Source: Nereocystis luetkeana
Taxonomy: Eukaryota > Sar > Phaeophyceae > Laminariales > Laminariaceae
Reading direction: 5' to 3'
Assembly (NCBI GenBank): GCA_031213475.1
Contig: JARUPZ010000018.1
Coordinates: forward strand, 1,612,001 to 1,676,000
Length of the DNA stretch: 64,000 bases
Shown here: piece after piece, positions 11,801-24,500 of the stretch
Numbering within the stretch: position 1 is the first letter of the stretch
Layout of the letters: the number at the start of each line of letters is the position of its first letter
Program-made: the position numbers and the translations under genes
Notes under the pieces: generated by a model
Databases searched by the model: none
Told to the model about the DNA's origin: nothing
Seen by the model: only the letters and a program-made list of their open reading frames with translations

Positions 11801-13735
11801 GAACGAGCTGCAGCGCGCCCCACTGCACCGCAGCAGACCCCGCAGAAGGGGAAGCAGCAAAGCCAGCCCGGCGCTGCATCCCCTAGAGGGGCACGACGCT
11901 CGCCTGCCGCGGGCGACGCGCCGGGTGGCGCCGTCGTCGGGAGTAGTCCACTGCAGCACCCGGGAGAGCCTGCTGTAGACGACATGAGTCAGGTGAGCCT
12001 GGGGATGGAGTACGAAGGCGGGCTTGAGGAAAGCCAAGACATGTTCCACACGCAGGCGCCGTCGGCTGGAAACGTTTTCAGCCAGGAGGCGATGGACATG
12101 CGCCCTGTGTCGCCGTCTCCTTCTCCGACCCCGTCTTCTCCTTCTCCCGAAGTTGGCGGTGCTCCGGAGGCGTCCACGGCGGCTTCGGCGGTGGTAGCGG
12201 CGACCCCACCTTCTACCGGAGTTGGCGGTCCTCCGGTGGCGTCCACGGCGACTGCGGCGGCGGTAGCGGCGACGGTGGCGGCGGCCGCGGCATCGGCGGC
12301 AGCGACATCGGCGGCGGCGGCGGCAGCGGCGGCGGGAAGGCAACCGTCAAACCCCCTCTCGGGCGCGTTAAGCCCTCCGAGTGTTTTGCCGACGCTCCCG
12401 GTGGATGAAGAGGACCTCAGTACTGAAGACGGCTCCGGCAACTCTTCTTCGGAGAGCCCGGAGCGCGAGGTGACGAAGAGGGTGACGCGCTCGAAAACGG
12501 TCAAGGAGGCGCCACAGCAAGCGATCGCGGGCGGGAAGGAGAAAGCTCGAGGGGGAGAGGGGGAGGAGGAGAAGGAGCGGGAGGAGGGGCAGGAGGAAGA
12601 AAGCCAGGATTCTCCAGTGCCCCCTGGTCTCACGCAGCTTGACGTGTTGCCGGAAGGCGAGACATCAGAGCAACCGCCGAACGGGGTGGACGAGGAGGAC
12701 GAACTACTCAAAGACACCGAAGAGTCGGCGGTGGAATGGCGTGCCGGGAAAGGTGCCGCCAGGAGGGGGGCGACACGGGGAGCCACCACGAAAGGAAAGG
12801 GGAAAGGAAAGGAGATCGGGAAAGGGAAGGGAAGGGCCAAGGCACCGGATGCCGACACCGGCGAGAGCTTGCACGTGCCGCGGCAGCAACCAACCAAACC
12901 AGCCTTGAGACAAGGACCGGAATCCGGAGCACCAAACCGTATTATTAAGGGAAAGGGCAAGGGCAAGGCGAAAGCACTGGTGGTAGGCGACGGCGGCGAC
13001 CGTGGCGGCGCCTCCTCCGATACCTTCGACTGCTCTCCGTCACCGGATGACATTCTCAGCCCGGAAGAGGTGTCCGCCCTCAAGCAGTTGGAGCTGAGCT
13101 GCCTTACGCAGAAACGGCAGAACGAGGGGGAGAGTGAGCCCAACAGCGATGCCCGCGCCGCGTCGCGCGAGTGCGACATACGCAGCCGTTTCGGGGGTAG
13201 TGGCAGCGGCAGCGGCTACGGTGAGGGCTCGGGGTCCCGTGCTAACGTCGCTGGTGGCCGTGCACACGGCGGAGGGGGTAGTGGCAGCGGCGACGGCAGC
13301 GGTAGCGGTGTTGGTGGCAGCGAACGAGATGCTATACTGACCCCCGACACTGACGACGGGCCGGGTGGAGGGGTGATATCGTGGAGGGACCCGCTCTACG
13401 AGAAGGCCGCCAAGACGTTCCCGGCGCAGCCATTGCAGAGTGGCTCCGTGTCAAGGTGGAAGCGGACTCGTCCGCTGTCCGACGTTCTCGTCACCGTGGA
13501 CGTGCAGAACTGGGACCAGCAGAGTCGGCCGGCTATAATCGCGCGCGGATACAAGGCGCTCAGGTCGCTGGCGGAATTTTTGGACGAGCCCAAGTCGAGG
13601 AGGCAGCCCCAGATGACGATAGGAGGGTTGCTGGATAGGTGCAAGGAGGCTGACGAACGGCGCAACAAGCGCTCTAAGGGCGGTAGGGGTGACGGCGGCG
13701 GCAGCGACGGCGGGAGTAGCTCGGATGCCCGATAG
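5880..13735 (+). CDS. TPP1/ACD-like telomere OB-fold protein, 4 exons
   Basis: Exons 5880-6092, 9230-9373, 10948-11151 and 11735-13735, all joined in phase 0, encode 853 residues. Donors are gtgagt, gtgaga and gtgggt; each acceptor is a cag. The ATG at 5880 follows an in-frame TAA at 5865. Residues 1-187 match the OB fold of shelterin TPP1 (ACD): an N-terminal RPWL as in human RPWI, a strand ALKIND..VWCFVS matching TLLVSD..VRCLVT, then GQICILISKFSLL matching EFYLQVDRFSLL. The spacing between these anchors equals the human spacing across two exon junctions. In TPP1 this fold caps POT1 and recruits telomerase; the function here is inferred. The acidic telomerase-recruiting loop is not visible at the aligned site. 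The remainder is low complexity: poly-Ala about 360-389, acidic 450-480, Gly-Lys repeats 535-557, Gly-Ser 672-715, then an ordered-looking, unrecognised segment 734-834. Family assignment is by eye; a different OB protein such as Est3 or Tpz1 type is possible. Confidence 0.62.
7013..7844. mobile_element. Harbinger/Tourist-like element, copy R1
   Basis: Terminal inverted repeats of about 38 bp begin GGCCGT..CCTACGC and end with the complement of TATGCGGTT..GAGCTTCAG. An internal hairpin at 7640-7725 pairs cgatttgaaaatc..ggtcgtcgg with its inverse copy. R1 carries a tandem duplication of a 50-60-bp internal segment (about 7072-7165) and, near its right end, an insertion turning TA into TACCCTGATA relative to R2 and R3. 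GGCC termini suggest the PIF/Harbinger class. No transposase; non-autonomous. Confidence 0.75.
7845..8600. mobile_element. second inverted-repeat element abutting R1
   Basis: Left end GGGCCGTTCCTAACGAAT and right end the complement of GGACCATTCCTAACGAAT form terminal inverted repeats; subterminal cacgattcatg and tcacgaatcatg stretches are also inverted. The centre (8030-8220) is a GC-rich set of short repeats of the word cgagattcca. It starts directly where R1 ends. Non-autonomous; ends resemble Harbinger-like MITEs. The long plus-strand frame inside is an artefact of the repeats. Confidence 0.65.
9753..9835. mobile_element. mariner-like MITE, copy N1
   Basis: An 80-bp palindromic element bounded by TA. 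Left end cactgcgtcccaaaatataag, right end the complement of CGACTCTGTCCCTAAACAT; the centre is AT-rich. TA boundaries and the TCTGTCCC..AAATATAAGG terminal word point to the Tc1/mariner (Stowaway-like) class. Confidence 0.65.
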
Positions 13736-14869
13736 CGATCGTGATGGGGATGGGGAAAACGTCTGTGTTGCAAGTACTGTAGGATCAGCAAGCAGGAGAA
13801 TTAATAATCAGGGTGTGTTTTACAACAGGGTCATGTACGTATACACTCTGGGGTCATATCCCCGGAGGCATACCCGAGTATGATCAAAACAACCAGGTTT
13901 TGACACCCGGGGATATACCCCATATAGTATATTCCCTACTATGAAATTAAACACCCCCCCCACTAGGTATAATAAGAGTAATAACTTTCTGCACAGACAG
14001 CTGTACGGCTTTCGTACGTCCGCGGGTTGCTCGATGTAGCAGAAAACATCGCATCCATCGAACCGGATGGTGTAGACCTTGGCAGCAATCCCGTCGAGCC
14101 CTCGGTCGCTTCTCTCGCCAGCCCCTTGACGTGCGTGCGTGTCCGGTGCACCGGCGTGCACGCATGTCCGAACAGTGCTGTGGAGCGTCGCCGTTTATTT
14201 CCAGAGTTGTTGGTGTCCTGGGCGATGCCACGTACTCGAGAATTATCTCGCGGTTGTGGGGGCAGATTTTTCCGTACGTTGTATGGGTAGGTCTTGAGCC
14301 AGTTAGTGCGGGGGGGGCGGGGGGGGGGGGAAGAGGTGACGTGGCGTGGCGTGTGACGAGTCTTTCTGATCTGAACCGTTCTGCGAGTACAACGACAAAC
14401 ACCCGGCACGCGTACGTGCACAATTTTGTGTTTCTTGTTGCAAGTAGAATGGGTACGAACGAACATGTCGAGCCTGGACGAGGTACATTTTTGGGAGCCC
14501 AAACCTGCTGTAGTTTTTTTTAAATATAACTTATGGAGCTGTTAGAAAAAATCCCACACGTGACACGCTTGTGTTTTTAATTGTATACCAGGTACCTGGT
14601 ATATATTTTGTGTTTTTTTTTTACTGAGCACTGATGCTTATTTTATGTACATGTTTTGTTTACACCGTAGAACTAGCGTTTACACCATGACAGGCCCTGA
14701 TTTTTTTTAGGGACAAGCGGTAATGCCGCCCGCGTAATGCCATGATGGAGGGGGGGGGTATGATCCCATTAGTTTTTCTCAGGTCTTCTTCAACACGAGC
14801 TCTGGACATCACCCTAAAACCGACGTTGATACAAAAAAAAATCAAACGCAGCCCGACGAACAATCCACC

Positions 14870-15122
14870 TATCGGACAGATCAGATGCTGCAGGTCATCC
14901 CCACTTCATTATCTAGATCCTTCAGTAGCAAAATGACTCCCGATCTGTGTGATCTATAGGTCGTGTTTTCGTTTTTGGAGCCGTATAATCTGCATGATCT
15001 ATACGGGCAGCAACATAACCTAGATTTGATCTGTACGGTACAGATCCTGCACAACGTATCGTAACGGCAGGTTGGGATATCGATTTTCTAGATCATGATC
15101 TATCTGATCTGTCCGATGTGCG
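14870..15122. mobile_element. GATC-rich inverted-repeat element
   Basis: Ends cggacagatcagatgctgc and the complement of cacatcggacagatcagat form a TIR. The body is packed with GATC, AGATCT and ATCTAGAT words. The right half (gatctgtacggtacagatcctgcacaac) recurs in inverse at 2722-2762. Confidence 0.55.
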
Positions 15123-15719
15123 GAACGACCCATGTTTCTGTTTCCCTTTTATTTTTCATCTCACCTATTAACCCCTTTATTTGATGGTGTCACGGCGTAG
15201 ATATGAGGGGGGGTGCAATACGTACCAGTGCGAGAAGATAGGCAAATACTGTACGAACTACGCGTAGGAGATCACGTGACGACGTGCTATTGCTAGTAAC
15301 GGATACAGCTATTTTGATCGTCACGTGCATGAACGTACGAATATACATGGTTCAGGGGACAGTATGGTGCTGCTGGACTGGCGCTTTTGATCTCACTCTG
15401 TTATTGTACCCTAATTGAGCTACAGTAGCTCTCTGTCAGATAAGCAACAAGAAGGAGCGCGCCCTCACCAGCATCGACATCCCTGTGTCCTCCATAGGGC
15501 GCACCATGACGTTTTGGACTGCATTCCCTCGTGAGGGGCAACTGGGGACGAATTATTTGAGATTGGAGGTAGTTACATGTTTCTGTGCAGTGCAGAGCAG
15601 TATAAAAGGGCGTAATATTTGTCCTTCGTCTCCCTAGCTCCCTCCCTTTCGTGATCGAGACCTGGGGTCACATAGCGGGTCCTCCTCCCCTCTCCCCAAT
15701 AAAGTGCGCGTGCCTTCCA

Positions 15720-15960
15720 AATTTTATCGCGAGAACATAATTCAGCCTGTTTTCTTCCCTCCTCGTCGACGCGCGTTGAATAGTTGCGCGTGCAAGAGGC
15801 ACGCTACTTTTTACGAAAGAGTTTTCTGCCGTCAACTTTTGCACGAGAAAAAAGTCCCTCTCGGGGCGGGCTCGAGGTCGCGGCGAAGTCGACGTTCTCC
15901 GTAATCACGAGGTTATTCACTAGACCACTGGGGGCGCTGGCTTATAAACCGGTAGAGGCG
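15720..15960 (-). mobile_element. SINE-like copy with tRNA-derived head, J1
   Basis: On the minus strand the head reads cccagtggtctagtgaat (A-box-like) and gcgacctcgagcccg (B-box-like), followed by a T-run and a body with caacgcgcgtcgacgagg and tctcgcgataaaatt. The same head-body order occurs at 56640-56848, and the body alone at 45890-46010. Confidence 0.45.
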
Positions 15961-16489
15961 AATAACGAACAAAGTATGTATTCATGTTGTCGAGGCTTGA
16001 ATTGGGTAATAGGGGATTGTTCAACCTTTTAGCAGTAGTCCAACGGACTAACCGCGTCTATCGGCCGGACATGGGCCGTTGGTCAAGAGTTTCGAATCTT
16101 CAACGCCCACCATGAAAACGCTTTTCGAAGAAAGTGAATTTCCTCGTGTCAAGAATCTGACAAAGCAGTCTTCCTGGGTCTTCAGACATTGCACAGGTTG
16201 TGAGGAGCTGCGGACTGCTTGGCACGTACGGCTATACGGAGACCAAGGACCCCGCTGTTCCGAAAGGAGGGAGAGTGTTGTAAGGGTTAGATTGGGTAGG
16301 CGATTGGTTAACCTTTCACCTTTAGCCCAACGGACTAAGACCTTATCGTTAATAGCGAAAACACAATTGGGATTCATACCTATAACACACGACGGGCAGA
16401 TCACGCTCTACTTAAAGGTCACCTATATAAAGTTGGTATATAATACGATGTGGAACCTAACATGCCGATACGAGGTGTTACGCAGGACA

Positions 16490-16790
16490 TGTACAGATCC
16501 AACACAAAACCCTTGTGCCTACTAACAATAGATCAATGCAGATTATGCGGCCCCCGCCCCGGCAGCACGAGCTACACCGGTAAATCAACTTTTACGGGGG
16601 GCCACAGTAAATAGGACCAAATCTTGTTGGAAAAAATATGTACCAGGTATATATATATAAGTTTTTGTCTGCACCGTAGGCTCCTATTTAACATGGTCCC
16701 CCGTAATAGATCAGGGATCTATCTGCGCTGAAATATCTTGATCGCGAAATAGGATTTGATGAGCTATCCGACGTGCGGATATACATATAT
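16490..16790. repeat. GATC-rich element relic split by MITE M1
   Basis: Left part 16490-16591 (tgtacagatccaaca..atagatcaatgcagattatg) and right part 16707-16790 (gatcagggatctatctg..tgagctatccgacgtgcgg) resemble the element at 14870; M1 sits between them, giving a relative insertion order. Confidence 0.45.
16592..16706. mobile_element. MITE of the TTACGGGGGACC family, copy M1
   Basis: About 115 bp with inverted ends (tacggggggccacagtaaa at left, complement at right) and an AT-rich centre ending in gtttttgtctgcaccgta. It is inserted inside an older GATC-rich element (16490-16790). Its centre contains TACCAGGTA, absent from the other three copies. Confidence 0.75.
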
Positions 16791-18599
16791 ATTGAGTGTT
16801 TCCTGAGTTGAGGAGTCCTGTCAGTGGGATTTTTTTGGACCTAAAAGTACCCTCCTGTGTCATGGCACATGGCTCGCCCGGTGTCAAGAACTCGCCAGGC
16901 TATTATCTGTGGGAGACCCGGGGACGTCCTGGTTATAACCCCGGGCTTCCTAGGTGGTTGTGTTGGACCATGTGAAGGGGCACCCGCAGTGAGTGGAGTT
17001 TAGATCCGAGTGGCGAGTTTCGGTGTTTCATGGCTGAGCGCAACTTACGCAGAGATATACCAGGTACGTAGAGATGGATTCCGTAGAACAATCGAGCACG
17101 CTATACGTGTGGTGGGTGCGTTTCGTGTCGAAAAATCATTTGCTGCGCTGCCTCCAGTAGAAGGAACGATCAAAGGGGGGGGAAATGAGTATGTGTAGGT
17201 GCGTTGCGTGTGGGCAATTGTGACGCCCTCCCCAGAGAGGGCCAGAGAGGGGGGGGGGGGGGGGGGGGGGCACCGCAAGCGTTTTCTTGCATATGTAGCA
17301 CACAGACAGACGTGGTTGTTTGTGCCACACGCACCGAAAGGAGAATGCGAGTCTTTTTTTTGGAGCCTGAAAAAAAAAAAGAAGAGAGCTACTCTCTTGT
17401 TTCACCGCTGCAAAAACTAAAGTGTATGATTTCAACTCTAGGTGCTATCTTACCAGTCCAGTCCAGTTTTTCTCCGCGAAATAATTGTCGCGTTTTCTGA
17501 AAAGGCGTTACACGAGTGAGGGTCATTCTTATCGGAGAGCTTTTTGTCCATATTTTCGACATTTTTTTCGCGCAATTTTTCAATCTTCCATATTGTCCTT
17601 TCTTTTTTTTTTCCAAATATTGGAATGTTAACGAACTTGATATTTTTGCTTCTGGACAATTTCACGAATAGTGACAGAACGCCTCCGTATATCGATAAAT
17701 ATCTCCAATTATTTCCAAACTTTGGAAATTTTGGAAAAAACGCTCTCCGATAAGAATGAGCCTGAGGGGAGAAGTGGTGAATACAACATCCGCTGTATGA
17801 AACAGCCCGGCCTATCGAGGTAGAGCATACCACTCTGCCCTGAAACGCAAGGGGACCATTTGGAGTACACATCAATCTACAAACGTTCCTCGATATTTTG
17901 GGATAGAGTTGTATACTCGAACTGCAGTACATCGTACAACGCACGGGGATCGGACACACGCGGCCGGCATGACACGACTCGTGCTTGCTGCGCACTCCTC
18001 GTGCTACTAGACGGTTGGTAACGTGCCGGCCGCTAGTTCCGTCACAGGCTGAACACCAACGAGCGAGGGGAAAACTCCCGCTGCCGCGGTCTTTTCTTCG
18101 GGCCTCCTGAAAAAAAAATACGACCGTTTCGGGCCTCCGCAAAGTCACGGACCGTTTCTGCACCAACGGCGACAGACTAAATAACCGGTGTTACCGATAC
18201 CGAAACATCCATACGCAAGGACCATATTGCAGGCAAGAAGCGGGGGAAAACTCTTGAATTAATTTTCCAGAGGTCAAGGCATCAACCGCAGTCGGGATCT
18301 CTCTCCGACACCGCGAGCGCCCTTACGCTAATCGCAAAGCTTGGGGGAATTCGAAACCCCAAACGCGACAGCCGAGAGGGTATCGAAACAAAGGGGGGCA
18401 TCTGAGGTTGACCACCCCCCCCCCCCCCCCCCCCTTTCCCCCTTCCCCTCCACCCCCCTCCCCCCAAACACTCCCCAACGCCCTCTCGGGGACATGTCGC
18501 GAACGCCGCGGCGGAAAGTCGGGGCCGGGGTCCGGGTCCGGCTCTCGTCCCTAGGCCCGGCAGCAAAACAAAACAAAAAAACACATGTTTTGTCTTTCC

Positions 18600-21500
18600 T
18601 CATGTCGGTCCTAGCGGGAGAGGCCGCGCCTCTCGCATCTCGCTCTTGATCCCCAGCTGTTCCACAAGTGGCACCGGGAGGGCGTACACCGCGTCCACAG
18701 GAACGAAGTTCTCGTACCCCTCCCTGCCGGTGTGGAAACAACAAACAAACACACACAAACATAAAAGCAAAAGGTTGAGCGTCCTTTTAAACACCGCACC
18801 CCCGTTTAGAGAACACACTGCTACGGGGGGCCATAGTAAATAGGACCTACACTACATACAAAAACCTATATATTTTACCTATTTTTATCAACATTATTTG
18901 GTCCTATTTACTATGGTCTCCCGTAATACTCGAAGTTTATACTTTTTTCGCAGGAATTGGGTCAGACGGCGGGTGGTGGCTTGGCCCACGGGGTGGGGTG
19001 GTTGTAGGCGACGAGAATCCATCCCTGGGTGGGCTCGAAGCGTGGTGGCATGACGGCCACTACTGAGATCCGCGCGCGTTTTGTACACACCAGCAGAAAA
19101 GCGAGATGTACTGTTGAGCGAGAATGAGCGAGGGAATGCCATGGTACGAAACTTTACGCTTGCAGGCAAACGAGCTATACCAGCAGGGAAGCACGCACGC
19201 GTTGAGTTCTTCCTATTACGGGGGACCATAGTCAATAGGATCAAATATTTTTAGCAAAAATAGCGAAATATATAGTTTTTGTGTCTACCGTAGGTCCTAT
19301 TAACTACGGTCCCCCGTAATATTAATAGAACCATGTTATTGTGTTGTATGCCCATACGGCACAAGAGCTGGACCACGGCGCGAGGGGGAAAAAAAGAAGA
19401 CAGATACAAGAATCTAGCGGCGCGAATAATATACCGCTGTATAGCCTGTACTTGCTGCTGCGGCCCTGCATGGCAACCTTAAAAACAAAAAAACTTGAAA
19501 CAAACCTTCAAAACTACCCGTAAAAACCGTAATACACATACTTCGAAGTACACTTACATCGCGCGCACAGAAGGCGAGCGGTCGGAGCCGCAATGCCCCC
19601 CCCCCCCCCCCCCCCCCCCTAGCGCTGCTCCGTCTCGAAAGGGATGCGTGGTCATTGGTCAAATGACTAAGGCAAGCAACAAATGGGTACGCCCCCCCCC
19701 CCCCCCCCCACCTATTAATAGACCCACCTGCCGTCGAAGTGTCCGAGGAGAGACAAGCCGGCGACGCCAAAAAAGGTGTGAAATATGTCGGCCAGGTTAC
19801 CCGGCCTCTCCGCGATGCCTCCGTCCTCAGCGTCCTGGCACCGCAGGATGAAGCCCTTCAGCTTGCGCCCATCTATCCAGTCCACCTTCGTCGGCAGCGA
19901 AAACAACCGGAAAACCAACAGCGAGCGAGAAAACAGTACCAGGTACGTTGTAACTAATCACAACAGCAAAACAACAGAATTTTCACTGCGACGGTCCAGC
20001 AGGCGCGGGGCAACCCTCAAGACACGAGAAGCCCTCTCCCCGGCGGTTTCAAGTTTCAAAACACGTTTTTTTCTTCACCCCCTTTTGCACTTTTTCACGC
20101 CCATCAGATCTATTAAACATGCAGTGCGCGACCGCACAAAAAGCAAAGAACAAAATGGCAGTCTGGATGGGGGGAAAGAATAGCGCCCGAACGCCCGCCC
20201 GCTGCCGTGTGCGACGGGTTTCGGGTGGGTGGAAGGCGAAATGTGGGGGGGGGGAGGGGGGGGGGGGGGGCGTATTCATTTGTTGCTTGCCTTGAGTCAA
20301 TCGACCATTGACCACGCATCATTTTCGAAACGGAGCACCGTTCCTACTCCTGATAGAGACACCTCGAACAGTTGGGCGCTCATTACATTGTTTCCTTATA
20401 CTACATAGAAACGTTTTGCTATTCTTATCCCCTTCCGGTTCCGCTGCCCGTGGCCACCATCTATCATAGAGCGGGCGGGGGGCGGGGGGGGGGTTGGATG
20501 ACGCCAGCCATGATCTTACCTTGCCGAGTATTTTGAGAGCAGATAAGATCCACCACGAATAGCACACGTCCGCCTGCTTCTCAGGTCGCCCGTTCAAGCC
20601 TCCCGAGTCACACTGTCGCTCGCAGAGCCACCAGCCCAACAGCCCTGATAGCGCAAGTTTCCAAAGAGTCCCCCCCAAAATCCACGAGTCAGCGAGCGAG
20701 CGAGCGAGCGAGCGGGGGACGGAAATGAGAGACGAAGAAAATCACAATCGAGTCCAACATTTTGAGCCAACGCTTTGCAGCGCGTACCAGAGGCAACTCA
20801 TGGCTCGCTGGTTGTTTCGATTGAAGCCGGGGAGGGGACGACAGCCGTGGCGGCGGAGTGATATGGGAGGAGCGACATACTAGCACGAGGAAAACAAACT
20901 GCTGCTCTCAGGACACAGACGCACGATGCTGCTCTTTTTTCTCTTCATCCTCAGCCAGATTGTTGCACGCGACGGCGTCCACGACAAGAGCCATACGAGT
21001 AGGCGTTCCGGGCGACGTTTCCACCCCGACGCTACAACTCGCTTTCATATTTCCCGCAAGATCTTTTGCACACGGCGTACGACAGAAGCAGAGGCATCCC
21101 GGAGCGTTTCGATCTCGTTAGCTACTTTCTACCTCGCTGTCAAACCAGCAACCGAGGCATCCCCACTCTTGGTGTGCCTCGGTAGAAGGGCAGCCTCATG
21201 CCGAGCATCACCAGCAGCCAGCCGGTCGATGTCAATGCGTCGCGCGGCGCTCGGTGTTAAAAGACTGCAACGCGCTTCGAAAAATAAACGACTTCATCAC
21301 ACCGCCGCCGCCACTGCTACTGCCACTGACTGCCACCTCCGTCGACGTCGCCAATGCTGGCGATGACGACGTCAACAACGACAGCGAGAGTGACACGAGC
21401 ACTCTTCCCGTCTCTCTTGTTTTTTTGCTTAGCCATCCTACCACGGCACGAGGTCTTCTCGGAGTGCGGACGGGTGCTCACCTTCGTCTACGAGGTGAAG

Positions 21501-24500
21501 CGACCGCGCGATCGACAACGCCCCGACGCACGTGAAGATCTGACCCGCGTGAGACTCCGCCCCCGGGATGCAGCCGAAGCCACCGTCGAAGTTACGGCAC
21601 CTGGAGACGCAGGGCAAACGGAGAAGTCGGTGGGTGACCGTTTTGTTTTTTAGTTCGAGGTTCTTGAAAAACAAGTTGGTGCCAGAAAAAAATGTGTCCC
21701 GAACGTCGGAAGAGACTTGTCTGAAGTTAACCCCGCCATCGGGGCGCGGCCACCCTTTGGAGCGCTGCTAACCCCATGGCGGAAACTCACAACAACTAGT
21801 GACACTTAACACAATATATATATATATATAAGTAGTAGCAGCAGCAGTAGTAGCAGCAGTAGTAGTAGTAGAGGTAGTCGTATTGTAGTGGTAGCAGCAG
21901 TAGCAGTGGGAGTAGCAGTGGTTGTAGTAGTACTGTAGTAGTAGCAGTAGCAGTAGTAGCAGCAGTAGTAGTAGCAGTACTGTAATAGTAGCAGTAGTGG
22001 TAGTGGTAATAGGAGTAGGGTGGCGCAGGTGGGCAAAACATTATATCGAGCGCAATGCGGGGAGAATGTACAAGGGTAGCTCAGCTCCATAAACAAACCA
22101 ACAAAAATGATACCCCAAGCGTAACACGCGGGGCAGGATCGCCTTCATATAAATCCCTAGCGCGCCCCGCGCATAACGAGCTTTTCTCGGCTGCTTTCCG
22201 AGTTTACGGAGGGTCGCCTCACAAAACTAATCTGAGCGGCTATGTATGACAGCCTTTCGTTCGTCCCGAAAAGTACCGTCAACGTCTAAAGGATCACCAA
22301 GACCTGCCCGTCCTGGACCCTTCCAGTGCTCGCTTTGCTTTCTTGCCTGCCAACAAACTCCCCGGCCTTCTTCACGTCGATCTTCCCATCGTCGAGCTGC
22401 CCCAGTATCGCCATACTCGAGAGCGCGCAGTAGGAAAATCGGGTGTCCACTTCCCCCCACTCGTCGCCGAAGAAGGAGCCGTCCGGCTGCTGCAAGCTGC
22501 ACACGTAGCCCGCCACCTTGCGACGAGGCGAAGAAAACCACAGGACGGAAACGACAACGCAAGCGTGCGGACGCATGCGGGGCGGCAGCCAGTACGACAT
22601 TGAAGCGAACGTCTACCTCTCAACCGAACATGATGACACGCCGAGCGCACAGGACGAAGATCGTTTTTGTTTTCTTCTTTTGTTCAGGCACCCCTCCCGT
22701 TCATAGTATTGGTATAGCGGGTCATCGCCTGTCTCGCCTCGCGGAGAGCGCCCCGTCTCGGGAAGGACAGCGAGCCCCACCTTCCGAGCATCTCGATTCG
22801 TGGAGGGGCATACGTGTGAGTGCAGGCAGGGTCTGCTACATAAGCGTACTGACTTGTGCCGCGAACAACCACAGCAGTGCAACCTCCAGGGTGAAACGAG
22901 GCGTGTGGGAGAGACCCCACATTATCGCCGACACGTCAACTCGAGGAATTTTAGGCGAGCATCGGCAACAGCGACACATACGCCGAGTATACCCCCCACT
23001 CGCACCGTTTACCACAAGGGGGCAAGGCGGACTTTGAACGCGGAAGACGACACCACTTCCGTTCGGAAATGGCAAAGAGTGCGTCTGGACGGTTCACCCA
23101 CATGTGTCCCACACGCTCTCCGTACCTTTCCGAGCAGGCTCGTGCATCATCACACACTGCTGTTGTATCACGACACTGCTGTGCGATAATGGGCGCATGT
23201 TGCCATGAGGATGTAACTGTATAATAATCGAAAAAACAGAAAAGGCAGGGGTCCTGTCACGAGGCGGTATCCCGATATAACGCGGTCACAACCGCTTGGA
23301 GCGACTGGGGAATTGCACTCATAACCTGGAAAGAACGAGGCGGCTTCCTCCAACAAGTCGGTCATGCTGCTCTGGCACACCATACTACCACCTTACTGGG
23401 GGACCCCTACTGTACTCAAGATCGTGTGAATGAACTCGTATTCACCTCCGAGGCACAACGGTACGCACCGATTCACAGACTCCGACCTAAGCACCTGCTC
23501 GACCATCGGGGTAGTGCAGCTGGCTACCATCTTTTCTCTGGCGGGTCACCTCACCTTGTCTCTGTCCACTCGTTCAAGCTCCCCCAGCAGCGCCATCACC
23601 TGCAGCGCACTCAACGTGTACAGTATGTGCGGGTCGTGCCCTTCGTTTCCGCCAAACCTATGACACGACGGCACATGCCGAAGCGAGGCCCGTTCGGTTT
23701 TTGAAGTGAAATCGAATCGAATCGTCCGGTATACAGTAGTATCAACAGCTGCGAGCAAAAACAAGCGGAGATGATTCATTTCGCGTTTGCATTGCTACCT
23801 ACATGCATCGCTCCGCTCTTTTTGTTGTTGTTGTTGTTGTTGTTGTTGTCTGGCTGGAAACGTGTTCGCGTTGGCTTGGCGACGCTTCCAACGGAGGCAA
23901 AGGCGCAGGCATTGATCGCTCGCGTTAACTCTAGGCAATCCACACGCTGAGCTCTTCTAGCATTGGCGGGGTGGGGAGTGAAGGGGGAGCGATCGAACAA
24001 AGCACGTGAAAAAACATTGGTGGCCTTCCAGTGGGCGGCACTGGGAGAGAGCAGAGTCACACCCGCGGAAAGAGCGAAAATAGTTTTTTTGCCGTTGTGA
24101 AAGGAACCTCTCGACACCAGGAATACTGTAGAAAAGGCGTTTAGCACGCTCGCTCATCGACACTACGGTTCTCTGCAGCACAGGGGAGCACAAGACCAGC
24201 AGCCAGTTCCACGCCTCGGGGGTTATCTCTCCCATACCCACAGAAGAAGATAACGCGACCACCAAGAAGCGTGGTCGCCGTAGCCATCATAGGTATTTCA
24301 CAAGTAATTCCACAAATTCCTTGCATTCTGCCTTCTCTACTTCTGCCGGAAATTCCCGCGCCTTGCACCCAACCGAGCAAAACGCCTAGGACAGACGATC
24401 CAGCATTTATCCATGGCTGCGTCACGAGCTACAAGGAGGGCGGGCCGCGGCGAAACGGGCTACAGCAGCGGTAGAAGTACGAGCCAGTACCATCCTGCAA

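Larger units (their letters stand above)
13736..18599. other. intergenic, transposon relics
   Basis: Apart from the GATC elements, MITE M1 and SINE J1 listed separately, I see a TATA-like tataaaagg at 15602 with no gene after it, a mariner-type end at 17886-17922, a G22 tract (17249-17270) and a C20 tract (18415-18434). No gene supported. Confidence 0.5.

Noticed and set aside
15600-15720. TATA box and polyadenylation-like aataaa as an LTR
   Set aside because: No matching second LTR, primer site or polypurine tract found; the neighbouring repeat fits a SINE instead.
19713-19728. RABGGTB ending at the TAA inside TATTAATA after GRWVY
   Set aside because: A good donor (cag|gtgggt) just before it joins in phase to a terminal exon at 18723 with the family's [10 protein letters not shown] end.
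22246-23037. 263-codon plus-strand open frame
   Set aside because: Antisense to a conserved RABGGTB exon and its introns.
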